NCBI GenBank assembly: GCA_937883885.1
Contig: CAKZXL010000143.1
Span: forward strand, 1-5,149
Direction of reading: 5' to 3'
DNA: 5,149 nucleotides
From: an uncultured Aquincola sp.
GTDB lineage: Bacteria; Pseudomonadota; Gammaproteobacteria; Burkholderiales; Burkholderiaceae
The notes below the pieces were generated by a model. It was not told the origin of the DNA, did not search any database, and worked only from the letters and a program-made list of their open reading frames with translations. Below, in pieces: positions 1 through 5,149 of the stretch (the stretch's first letter is position 1; every line of letters starts with the position of its first letter). The position numbers and the translations under genes are program-made.

Positions 1-1
1 G

Positions 2-586
2 ATGCTGGCGCGGGGCGCCGGCCAGCCGCTGCAGTTGCTGCTGTCGGGCGTGGTGGTGGGCGTGCTGCTGGGCGCGGTGGCCGATCTGATGCTGCTGGTG
101 TCGCCCGAGGCCTTGCGCGGCAAGCAGGTGTTCCTGCTGGGCACCACCAGCTTTCTGGGCTGGCCCAGCGTGGCGATGCTGGCGGCGGCGCTGGTGCTGG
201 CGCTGCCGCTGGCCACGCGCTTTGCCCGTGCGCTGGATGCACTGGTGCTGGGCGAAGCCAGTGCCCGCAGCCTGGGCCTGGACCTGCCGCGGGTGCGCCT
301 GCTGCTGGTGGTGCTGATGGCGCTGGCCACCGGCACCGCGGTGGCGCAGGCCGGGCTGGTGGCCTTCGTCGGGCTGGTGTCGCCGCACCTGGTGCGCCGG
401 CTGGTGGTGGTCACCCATGGCGCGTTGCTGGCCTTGTCGGCACTGGCCGGCGGCCTGTTGCTGCTGGCCGCCGACGTGGCCGCCCGCACGCTGATGGCGC
501 CGCAAGAACTGCCGGTGGGCGTGCTCACCGCAGTGGTGGGCGGCGTGTACCTGATGCTGCTGCTGCGGCGGCGCGCGGCACGATGA
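2..586 (+). CDS. btuC: FecCD/BtuC-family ABC transporter permease, C-terminal part (5' end outside window)
   Basis: This is the C-terminal portion (about 194 residues) of a polytopic inner-membrane permease that would form the corrinoid translocation path with the ATPase encoded next to it. Family permeases are usually about 320-350 residues, so roughly 130-150 N-terminal residues lie before the window; the ATG at base 2 is probably internal. Numbering from that codon, hydrophobic helices are visible at about 11-32, 55-72, 98-120, 140-160 and 170-188. Family hallmarks are LGEASARSLGLDLPRVR (83-99), AGLVAFVGLVSPHLVRRL (117-134, the cytoplasmic loop region contacting the ATPase), the AADVAAR segment (156-162) and PQELPVGVLTAVVGG (167-181). 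The last motif normally continues as G-x-P; here it reads GGVYLM without the proline. The FecCD assignment is firm. Vitamin B12 as substrate, rather than haem or siderophore, is inferred from the cob genes downstream. The stop overlaps the btuD start as ATGA. Confidence 0.85.
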   Translation: MLARGAGQPLQLLLSGVVVGVLLGAVADLMLLVSPEALRGKQVFLLGTTSFLGWPSVAMLAAALVLALPLATRFARALDALVLGEASARSLGLDLPRVRLLLVVLMALATGTAVAQAGLVAFVGLVSPHLVRRLVVVTHGALLALSALAGGLLLLAADVAARTLMAPQELPVGVLTAVVGGVYLMLLLRRRAAR

Positions 587-1395
587 AGCTCCACCTGCAC
601 GCCGATGTCGCCGCGCCGCTGCAGGCCCGCGAGCTGCGGGTGCAGCGCGGCGGCCGCGACGTGGTGCAGGACCTGTCGCTGCAGCTGCGCCCGGGCGAAT
701 GGGTGGCCATCGTCGGCCCCAACGGCGCCGGCAAGAGCAGCCTCTTGTCGGCGCTGGCCGGCCTGCTGCCGGTGGCCGGCGGCGAGGTGCGGCTGCAGGG
801 CCGCCCGCTGGCCGACTGGCCGGCGCGCGAGCGGGCGCGCCGGCTGGCCTGGCTGTCGCAACAGGGCGAAGCCGAAGGCGACATTGCCGTGGCCGACGTG
901 GTGCGCCTGGGCCGGCTGCCGCACCAGGGCCTGTTCGGCGGCGCCACCGCGGCCGACGAAGCGGCGGTGCAGGCCGCGATGGCCGAGACCGAATGCGATG
1001 CGCTGGCCCACCGCCGGCTGCAAGACCTGTCGGGCGGCGAGCGGCAGCGGGTGCTGCTGGCACGTGCGCTGGCGGTGCAGGCGCCGGTGATGCTGCTGGA
1101 CGAACCCACCAGCCACCTCGACGCGCCTCACCAGCGTGCGCTGGTGCGCAGCCTGGTGGCCCGCGCCCGTGCCGGCGCGGCGGTGGCTGCGGTGCTGCAT
1201 GAGATCACGCTGGCGCTGGCCGCCGACCGTCTGCTGGTGATGCAGGCCGGCCGCCTGCGCGCCGAAGGCCCGGCGGCCGACCCGGCGGTGCGCCAGGTGC
1301 TGGCCGAGGTGTTCGACCATGCCTTCACCATCGAGCGCATCGGCACCGCCGAAGCCGTCCGCTGGGTGGCGGTGCCGGCCCTGGGCGATGCATGA
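583..1395 (+). CDS. btuD: ABC transporter ATP-binding protein, probable vitamin B12 importer ATPase
   Basis: This 270-residue ATPase is predicted to power corrinoid import from the cytoplasmic face of the permease encoded just upstream. All nucleotide-binding motifs are intact: Walker A GPNGAGKS (45-52), Q-loop Gln93 in LSQQGE, ABC signature LSGGERQR (149-156), Walker B VMLLDEP (169-175) with catalytic Glu174, D-loop SHLD (177-180) and switch His206 in VLHE. The length is slightly above the roughly 250-260 usual for BtuD/FepC/HmuV-type ATPases. The extra residues lie at the N-terminus (MKLHLHADVAAPLQAR) and in a short C-terminal tail. The start at 583 overlaps the permease stop (ATGA). No Shine-Dalgarno sequence is visible before it, so translational coupling to the permease is likely. 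Motifs alone cannot separate BtuD from haem- or siderophore-transport ATPases; the B12 assignment rests on the neighbours. Confidence 0.9.
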   Translation: MKLHLHADVAAPLQARELRVQRGGRDVVQDLSLQLRPGEWVAIVGPNGAGKSSLLSALAGLLPVAGGEVRLQGRPLADWPARERARRLAWLSQQGEAEGDIAVADVVRLGRLPHQGLFGGATAADEAAVQAAMAETECDALAHRRLQDLSGGERQRVLLARALAVQAPVMLLDEPTSHLDAPHQRALVRSLVARARAGAAVAAVLHEITLALAADRLLVMQAGRLRAEGPAADPAVRQVLAEVFDHAFTIERIGTAEAVRWVAVPALGDA

Positions 1396-1397
1396 GG
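1394..1397 (+). promoter_or_regulatory. Ribosome binding site deciding the cobD start
   Basis: GAGG at 1394-1397 (GAGGG to 1398) lies 8 bases before the ATG at 1406 and overlaps the TGA stop of btuD (1393-1395). The alternative in-frame ATG at 1388 has no comparable purine-rich motif upstream, so this site favours 1406 as the start. Ribosomes ending btuD would be positioned to reinitiate here. Confidence 0.6.
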
Positions 1398-1405
1398 GCG
1401 CGGCC

Positions 1406-2491
1406 ATGACGCACTGGCACGCTGCACCCGCCCTCACGACCCCGACGCTGGCCGCCGCGGTGCCCGCCGTGGCGCTGCTGGTGGCGCTGGCGATCGACCG
1501 CCTGTTCGGCGAGCCGCCGCTGCGCTGGCATCCGGTGGTGTGGATGGGCCACTACCTGGGCTGGGCGGGCCGCCGGCTGCCTGACCTGCCGCCGCGGCGG
1601 GCGTTCGTGGGCGGATTGCTGGCCTGGTGCGCGGGCGCCGCTGCGGTGGTGGCACTGGCCGCGCTGGCCGAATCGCTGCTGCGCCGCTGGTGGCAGGGTC
1701 ATGGCGCCTGGGCCGCGCTGGCCGTGGCCGGCGTGCTGGGCGTGCTGCTCAAGCCCATGCTCAGCTGGCGCATGCTGCGTGACGAAGTGGCCGCGGTGGA
1801 AACGGCGCTGGGGCAGGGCGTGGACGCCGGCCGCCGGCAGGTGGCCCGCCTGGCCAGCCGCGACACCACGCAGCTCAGCGCGGGCGAGGTGCGCGAAACC
1901 GCGATCGAAACCCTGGCCGAGAACCTCAACGATTCGGTCATCGCGCCGCTGTTCTGGTTCGCGGTCGCCGGCCTGCCCGGTGCAGTGCTGTTCCGCTATG
2001 CCAACACCGCCGACGCGATGTGGGGCTACCGGGGCCGCTGGGAATGGGCCGGCAAGTTCGCCGCTCATGCCGACGATGTGCTGGCCTGGCTGCCGGCGCG
2101 CCTGACCGCGCGGCTGTTGCTGCCGCTGCGCTGCCGCTGGGCCCGGCTGGCGCGCGAAGCGCGGCTCACGCCTTCGCCCAACGGCGGCTGGCCGATGGCG
2201 GCGATGGCGCTGGCGCTGGGCGTGCGCCTGCGCAAGCCCGGCGTGTACGCCCTCCACCGCCACGCGCCCGAGCCGGCGCCCGCCGATGTGACGCGGGCGC
2301 TGCAGCGCGCCGGCCGCAGCTTGTGGATAGCGGCCCTGGTGCTTGGGCTGCTGGCGGGCGGCGTGGGCGCGTGGCGCGGCGCCGGCGGCCAGGCGCTGCG
2401 CCCGGCCGACCTGGGCTGGATGACGCATGCCCCGGCCGCTGGCGCCACGCCCGGCCCGGCGCCACGCCCCGTCACGGAGGCCCGCGCATGA
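1406..2491 (+). CDS. cobD: Adenosylcobinamide-phosphate synthase (CobD/CbiB), membrane protein
   Basis: This integral membrane enzyme attaches aminopropanol or its phosphate to adenosylcobyric acid, giving adenosylcobinamide (phosphate). It equals CbiB of Salmonella and is not the Salmonella CobD decarboxylase. The start at 1406 gives 361 residues and is chosen for the GAGG site; an in-frame ATG at 1388 would add six residues. Family motifs in order are DRLFGEPPLRWHPVVWMG (31-48), SRDTTQL (151-157), ETLAEN followed by LNDSVIAPLFW (168-184), PGAVLFRYANTADAMWGY (191-208) and TPSPNGGWPMAAMALALG (255-272). Hydrophobic helices are evident near 14-30, 70-90, 98-116, 178-196 and 306-323. The family is usually about 300-320 residues and ends close to the last helix. 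Here a roughly 36-residue Ala/Pro/Gly-rich tail (326-361) follows, containing a DNA direct repeat. The stop overlaps the cobQ start (ATGA), indicating coupled translation. Confidence 0.92.
   Translation: MTHWHAAPALTTPTLAAAVPAVALLVALAIDRLFGEPPLRWHPVVWMGHYLGWAGRRLPDLPPRRAFVGGLLAWCAGAAAVVALAALAESLLRRWWQGHGAWAALAVAGVLGVLLKPMLSWRMLRDEVAAVETALGQGVDAGRRQVARLASRDTTQLSAGEVRETAIETLAENLNDSVIAPLFWFAVAGLPGAVLFRYANTADAMWGYRGRWEWAGKFAAHADDVLAWLPARLTARLLLPLRCRWARLAREARLTPSPNGGWPMAAMALALGVRLRKPGVYALHRHAPEPAPADVTRALQRAGRSLWIAALVLGLLAGGVGAWRGAGGQALRPADLGWMTHAPAAGATPGPAPRPVTEARA
2441..2469 (+). repeat. 12-base direct repeat (GGCGCCACGCCC) at the end of cobD
   Basis: Two perfect copies of GGCGCCACGCCC lie at 2441-2452 and 2458-2469, offset by 17 bases, so they are read in different frames within cobD. 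They fall in the part encoding the proline-rich C-terminal tail, just before the cobQ ribosome binding site. In such GC-rich DNA a chance origin is possible; slippage or a past rearrangement at the gene junction is the alternative. Confidence 0.6.
2476..2480 (+). promoter_or_regulatory. Strong ribosome binding site of cobQ
   Basis: A consensus GGAGG at 2476-2480 sits 7 bases before the ATG at 2488. It is the clearest Shine-Dalgarno sequence in the window. It fixes the cobQ start inside the last codons of cobD even though the same frame stays open much further upstream (to about 2020). Confidence 0.8.
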
Positions 2492-3981
2492 AGCGGCCCG
2501 AAGCCGCCGTGATGGTGCTGGGCTGCACCAGTGGTGCCGGCAAAAGCTGGCTGGCCACCGCGCTGTGCCGCTGGTATGCGCGCCAGGGGCTGCGCGTGGC
2601 GCCCTTCAAGGCGCAGAACATGAGCAACCATGCCCGCGTGGTGCCGGCCACCGCGGGCCGCCCGGCGGGCGAGATCGGCAGCGCGCAGTACTTCCAGGCC
2701 CTGGCCGCACGGGCCGAGCCCGACGTGCGCATGAACCCGGTGCTGCTCAAACCCGAGGCCGACACCCGCAGCCAGGTGGTACTGCTGGGCCAGGTGCGGC
2801 CCGAGCTCACCACCATGCCCTGGCGTGAACGCAGCCAGCACCTGTGGCCGGCCGCCGAAGCCGCGCTGCAATCGCTGCGCGACGAGGTGGACGTGCTGGT
2901 GATCGAAGGCGCCGGCTCGCCGGCCGAGATCAACCTGGCCAGCAGCGACTACGTCAACACCCGCACCGCGCTGGCCGCGCAGGCCGCCTGCCTGCTGGTG
3001 GCCGACATCGACCGCGGCGGCGCCTTCGCGCACCTGTACGGCACCCACGCGCTGATGGACGCGCAGGTGGCGCGCCAGGTGCGGGGCTTCGTGCTCAACC
3101 GCTTCCGTGGCGATGCCGGCCTGCTGGCGCCGGCCCCGGCGCAGCTGCACCGGCTGACCGGCGTGCCCACCGTGGCCGTGGTGCCGATGCAGCGCGACCA
3201 CGGCCTGCCCGAGGAAGACGCCGTGCCCGCCAGCCACGCGGCTGCCGGCGGCCCGCGGGTGGTGGTGCTGGCCACGCCGCATGCCAGCAACCTGGATGAA
3301 TTCGAGCCGCTGCGCCAGGCCGGCGTGGCCTTGCACTTCAGTCGCGACGCGGCCGTGCTGCGCGCCGCCGACTGGCTGGTGCTGCCCGGCAGCAAGCACA
3401 GCCGGGCCGATGCGCAATGGCTGCGCGACCAGGGCCTGGACGCGGTGGTGCAGGCCCATGCGGCCAGCGGCCGGCCGCTGCTGGCGGTGTGCGGCGGGCT
3501 GCAGATGCTGGGGCAGCGGCTCGACGACCCGCTGGGCCTGGAAGGCGGCCAGCCCGGCAGCACGCCGGGCCTGGGGGTGCTGCCGATGGCCACGCAGTTC
3601 GAGCCGGCCAAGCAACTGACGCGGCGGCCCCACCGCTTCGGCGCGCTGCAGGGCGCCTGGGCGCCGCTGTCGCACCTGGCCATCGAGGCCTATGAGATCC
3701 ACCTCGGCCGCAGCCAGCTGCTGCCCGCCGAGGCCGGCGCCGTGGTGCCACAACCGGCGCTGCCGGAGGCGCCCACGCTCGGCTGGCAGCAAGGCAACGT
3801 GCTGGCGCTGTACCTGCACGGCCTCTTCGAATCGCCGGCCGTGCTGCAGGCCTTGTTCGGCCGCGCGCCGCGTTCGCTCGATGCGGTGTTCGACGGCCTG
3901 GCCGACGTGGTGGACGCTGCCTTCGAGCCCGGCGTGTTGTGGTCCCTGCTCGATCCGCTGATCGCTTCTTCCGCTTCCTGA
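2488..3981 (+). CDS. cobQ: Cobyric acid synthase, glutamine-hydrolysing (CobQ/CbiP)
   Basis: This cytoplasmic amidotransferase uses ATP and glutamine to amidate the b, d, e and g carboxylates of adenosylcobyrinic acid a,c-diamide, giving adenosylcobyric acid, the substrate of CobD. At 497 residues it matches the family (about 480-510). The N-terminal dethiobiotin-synthetase-like ATP-binding domain (about 1-235) has the P-loop GCTSGAGKS (12-20), PFKAQNMSN (39-47) and VIEGAGSPAEINL (138-150). The C-terminal class I glutamine amidotransferase domain (about 250-450) has LPGSKHSRADAQWLR (from 299), the nucleophile Cys335 in AVCGGLQMLG, YEIHLG (402-407) and the probable catalytic His444 in YLHGLFE. 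The catalytic residues are all present, so it looks functional. The start is fixed by the GGAGG site; an open frame extends upstream to 2020 but is out of register with cobD and is a shadow. The CobQ-type motifs distinguish it from CobB/CbiA, the a,c-diamide synthase. Confidence 0.95.
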   Translation: MKRPEAAVMVLGCTSGAGKSWLATALCRWYARQGLRVAPFKAQNMSNHARVVPATAGRPAGEIGSAQYFQALAARAEPDVRMNPVLLKPEADTRSQVVLLGQVRPELTTMPWRERSQHLWPAAEAALQSLRDEVDVLVIEGAGSPAEINLASSDYVNTRTALAAQAACLLVADIDRGGAFAHLYGTHALMDAQVARQVRGFVLNRFRGDAGLLAPAPAQLHRLTGVPTVAVVPMQRDHGLPEEDAVPASHAAAGGPRVVVLATPHASNLDEFEPLRQAGVALHFSRDAAVLRAADWLVLPGSKHSRADAQWLRDQGLDAVVQAHAASGRPLLAVCGGLQMLGQRLDDPLGLEGGQPGSTPGLGVLPMATQFEPAKQLTRRPHRFGALQGAWAPLSHLAIEAYEIHLGRSQLLPAEAGAVVPQPALPEAPTLGWQQGNVLALYLHGLFESPAVLQALFGRAPRSLDAVFDGLADVVDAAFEPGVLWSLLDPLIASSAS

Positions 3982-3987
3982 CACCGC

Positions 3988-5031
3988 ATGAGCACTTTTC
4001 AAGTTCCTGCCATCACCACCACCGCCGATGCCGAGCTGGCCGCCCGGCTGCAGCAGCGCATCGACCGCAAGACCAAGCCGCTGGGCGCGCTGGGCCGCAT
4101 CGAGTCGCTGGCGCTGCAGCTGGGCCTGGTTCAGCGCACCGAGGCGCCGGTGCTGCTGCAGCCGCAGATGCTGGTGTTCGCAGGCGACCATGGCCTGGCG
4201 CGCCGCGGCGTCTCGGCTTATCCGCAGGACGTGACCTGGCAGATGGTGGAGAACATGCTGGCCGGCGGCGCGGCGGTGAACGTGTTCTCGCGCCAGGCGG
4301 GGCTGGATGTGACGGTGGTGGATGCCGGCGTGGCCCACGACTTCGCGCCCCGGCCTGGCCTGCTGCTGCGCAAGGTGGCCCCCGGCACCGTCGATGCCAG
4401 CGAAGGGCCGGCGATGACCGAGGCGCAATGCGCGCAGGCGCTGGCGGCCGGCGCCGAGGTGCTGCGCGGCCTGCCCGGCAACGCAGTGCTGCTGGGCGAG
4501 ATGGGCATTGGCAACAGCAGCAGCGCGGCCCTGTTGCTGGCGCGGCTGGCCGGCGTGCCGATCGAGGCCGCGGTGGGCCGCGGCACCGGGCTGGACGACG
4601 CCGGCCTGGCGCGCAAACGGGCGTTGCTGGCGCAGGTGCTGCAGCGGCATGCCGATGCGCAGCCGCCGCTGCAGGCGCTGGCCGCGCTGGGCGGCTTCGA
4701 GATCGCGATGCTGGCCGGCGCGATGCTGCAGGCCGCGCACGAGCGCCGGCTGATCGTGGTCGACGGCTTCATCTGTGCCGCCGCGGCGCTGGTGGCCTGC
4801 CGGCTGCAGCCGGCCGTGCGCGACTACTGCGTGTTTGCCCACCTGGGTGGTGAAGCGGGCCATGCCGCGCTGCTGCAGGCCCTGGGCGTGCAGCCGCTGC
4901 TGCAGCTGGACATGCGGCTGGGCGAAGGCTCGGGCGCCGCGCTGGCCTGGCCGCTGGTGCAGGCGGCGGTGGCCATGCTGCGCGAGATGGCCAGCTTCGA
5001 GTCGGCCGGCGTGTCGGACAGCGGCGCGTAA
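3988..5031 (+). CDS. cobT: Nicotinate-nucleotide--dimethylbenzimidazole phosphoribosyltransferase (CobT)
   Basis: This cytoplasmic enzyme transfers phosphoribose from nicotinate mononucleotide to 5,6-dimethylbenzimidazole, giving alpha-ribazole 5'-phosphate for the lower ligand. Its 347 residues match the usual length of about 340-360. Motifs in order are [12 protein letters not shown] (28-39), [18 protein letters not shown] (64-81), [12 protein letters not shown] (170-181), VGRGTGLDD (196-204), [15 protein letters not shown] (233-247), [12 protein letters not shown] (257-268) and [11 protein letters not shown] (310-320). Glu171 and Glu313 occupy the positions of the active-site glutamates Glu174 and Glu317 described for Salmonella CobT. 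Minor departures are SSS where TT is common in the GEMGIGN motif, and HLGGEAGH (285-292) where related proteins tend to have H-R-S-x-E-x-G-H. The start lies 6 bases after the cobQ stop, in the same frame, with no recognisable Shine-Dalgarno, so it probably depends on coupling. This is not the cobaltochelatase subunit also called CobT. Confidence 0.95.
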   Translation: MSTFQVPAITTTADAELAARLQQRIDRKTKPLGALGRIESLALQLGLVQRTEAPVLLQPQMLVFAGDHGLARRGVSAYPQDVTWQMVENMLAGGAAVNVFSRQAGLDVTVVDAGVAHDFAPRPGLLLRKVAPGTVDASEGPAMTEAQCAQALAAGAEVLRGLPGNAVLLGEMGIGNSSSAALLLARLAGVPIEAAVGRGTGLDDAGLARKRALLAQVLQRHADAQPPLQALAALGGFEIAMLAGAMLQAAHERRLIVVDGFICAAAALVACRLQPAVRDYCVFAHLGGEAGHAALLQALGVQPLLQLDMRLGEGSGAALAWPLVQAAVAMLREMASFESAGVSDSGA

Positions 5032-5035
5032 CGCC

Positions 5036-5149
5036 ATGGGCCTGCACCACGAAGCGCGGCTGGTGCTGGTGGCCGCTCAGTTCCTCACCCGGCTGCCGGT
5101 GCGCATACCGCTGCAGGACGGACGCTTCGACCCCGCCTGGCTGCATGCC
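5036..5149 (+). CDS. cobS: Adenosylcobinamide-GDP ribazoletransferase (cobalamin synthase), N-terminal fragment
   Basis: Only the first 38 codons are present; the right edge cuts the gene (the family is usually about 250 residues). CobS is an inner-membrane enzyme that joins adenosylcobinamide-GDP with alpha-ribazole (phosphate), the last assembly stage. The fragment shows the typical N-terminal pattern: a hydrophobic stretch followed by FLTRLPV (16-22), then FDPAWLHA (31-38), close to the family start of the type F-L-T-R-L-P followed by F-x-P-x-x-L. The ATG at 5036 is 4 bases after the cobT stop. No clear Shine-Dalgarno is visible, and no in-frame ATG or GTG close upstream suits better. Position directly after cobT fits known cob operons. 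Confidence is limited by the fragment's shortness. Confidence 0.85.
   Translation, partial: MGLHHEARLVLVAAQFLTRLPVRIPLQDGRFDPAWLHA

Noticed and set aside
1..586. Cobalamin riboswitch or promoter near the left end
   Set aside because: The first 586 bases are coding for the permease. No non-coding leader is present, so any riboswitch must lie upstream of the window.
525..1109. Minus-strand open frame opposite the btuC end and btuD
   Set aside because: It has low-complexity Ser/Arg/Ala translation and no motifs, and lies opposite a clear ABC ATPase; it is a shadow frame.
1319..1405. Upstream extension of cobD to an ATG at 1319, or to 1388
   Set aside because: Starting at 1319 would overlap btuD by 77 bases and add a non-family, Ser/Pro-rich leader. 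The 1388 ATG lacks a binding site, whereas 1406 has GAGG at suitable spacing.
2020..2487. Upstream extension of the cobQ frame into cobD
   Set aside because: This stretch is an out-of-register shadow of cobD with Arg/Ala/Gly-rich translation. The family N-terminus (MVLGCTSGAGKS) begins right after the ATG at 2488, which has a strong GGAGG.
3552..3570. Perfect 7-base stem (GCCCGGC / GCCGGGC) with 5-base loop, terminator-like
   Set aside because: It lies inside the cobQ amidotransferase domain, has no T-tract, and such GC hairpins are expected by chance at this composition.
2065..5037. Very long minus-strand open reading frame (990 codons)
   Set aside because: It lies antisense to cobD, cobQ and cobT, has a His/Gln/Arg-rich composition with no recognisable domain, and is open only because the sense genes avoid TTA, CTA and TCA codons.

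Overview
The window is one uninterrupted stretch of a cobalamin (vitamin B12) uptake and late-biosynthesis operon. All six genes lie on the + strand and are packed end to end. The DNA is very GC-rich, roughly three quarters G+C by eye, with a strong G/C preference at third codon positions. The gene content and protein flavour suggest a high-GC proteobacterium, most likely a betaproteobacterium of the order Burkholderiales. That taxonomic reading is inference, because the window holds no rRNA or other phylogenetic marker.

Layout from left to right: (1) the 3' part of a FecCD/BtuC-type ABC permease, cut by the left edge; (2) its ATPase, btuD, overlapping it by 4 bases (ATGA); (3) cobD (the cbiB equivalent), adenosylcobinamide-phosphate synthase, starting about 10 bases after btuD; (4) cobQ (the cbiP equivalent), cobyric acid synthase, overlapping cobD by 4 bases (ATGA); (5) cobT, the lower-ligand phosphoribosyltransferase, starting 6 bases after cobQ; (6) the first 38 codons of cobS, cobalamin synthase, starting 4 bases after cobT and cut by the right edge. 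No non-coding gap exceeds about 10 bases. I see no internal promoter, terminator, riboswitch, RNA gene, mobile element or CRISPR array.

How the genes fit together: BtuC and BtuD would form the inner-membrane importer for corrinoids. CobQ amidates adenosylcobyrinic acid a,c-diamide to adenosylcobyric acid. CobD attaches the aminopropanol arm. CobT makes alpha-ribazole phosphate from nicotinate mononucleotide and dimethylbenzimidazole. CobS joins the activated corrinoid to alpha-ribazole. The steps supplied by CobU/CobP (nucleotide activation), threonine-phosphate decarboxylase and CobO/BtuR (adenosylation) are not in the window and must be encoded elsewhere if the pathway is complete. The usual regulator of such operons, a cobalamin riboswitch, would lie upstream of the left edge.

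I found no sign of an undescribed system. The points worth a second look are small: an extended proline/alanine-rich C-terminal tail on CobD carrying a 12-base direct repeat at the cobD-cobQ junction, a few residue departures from family motifs in BtuC and CobT, an uneven distribution of ribosome binding sites along the operon, and a 990-codon antisense open frame that codon bias explains.
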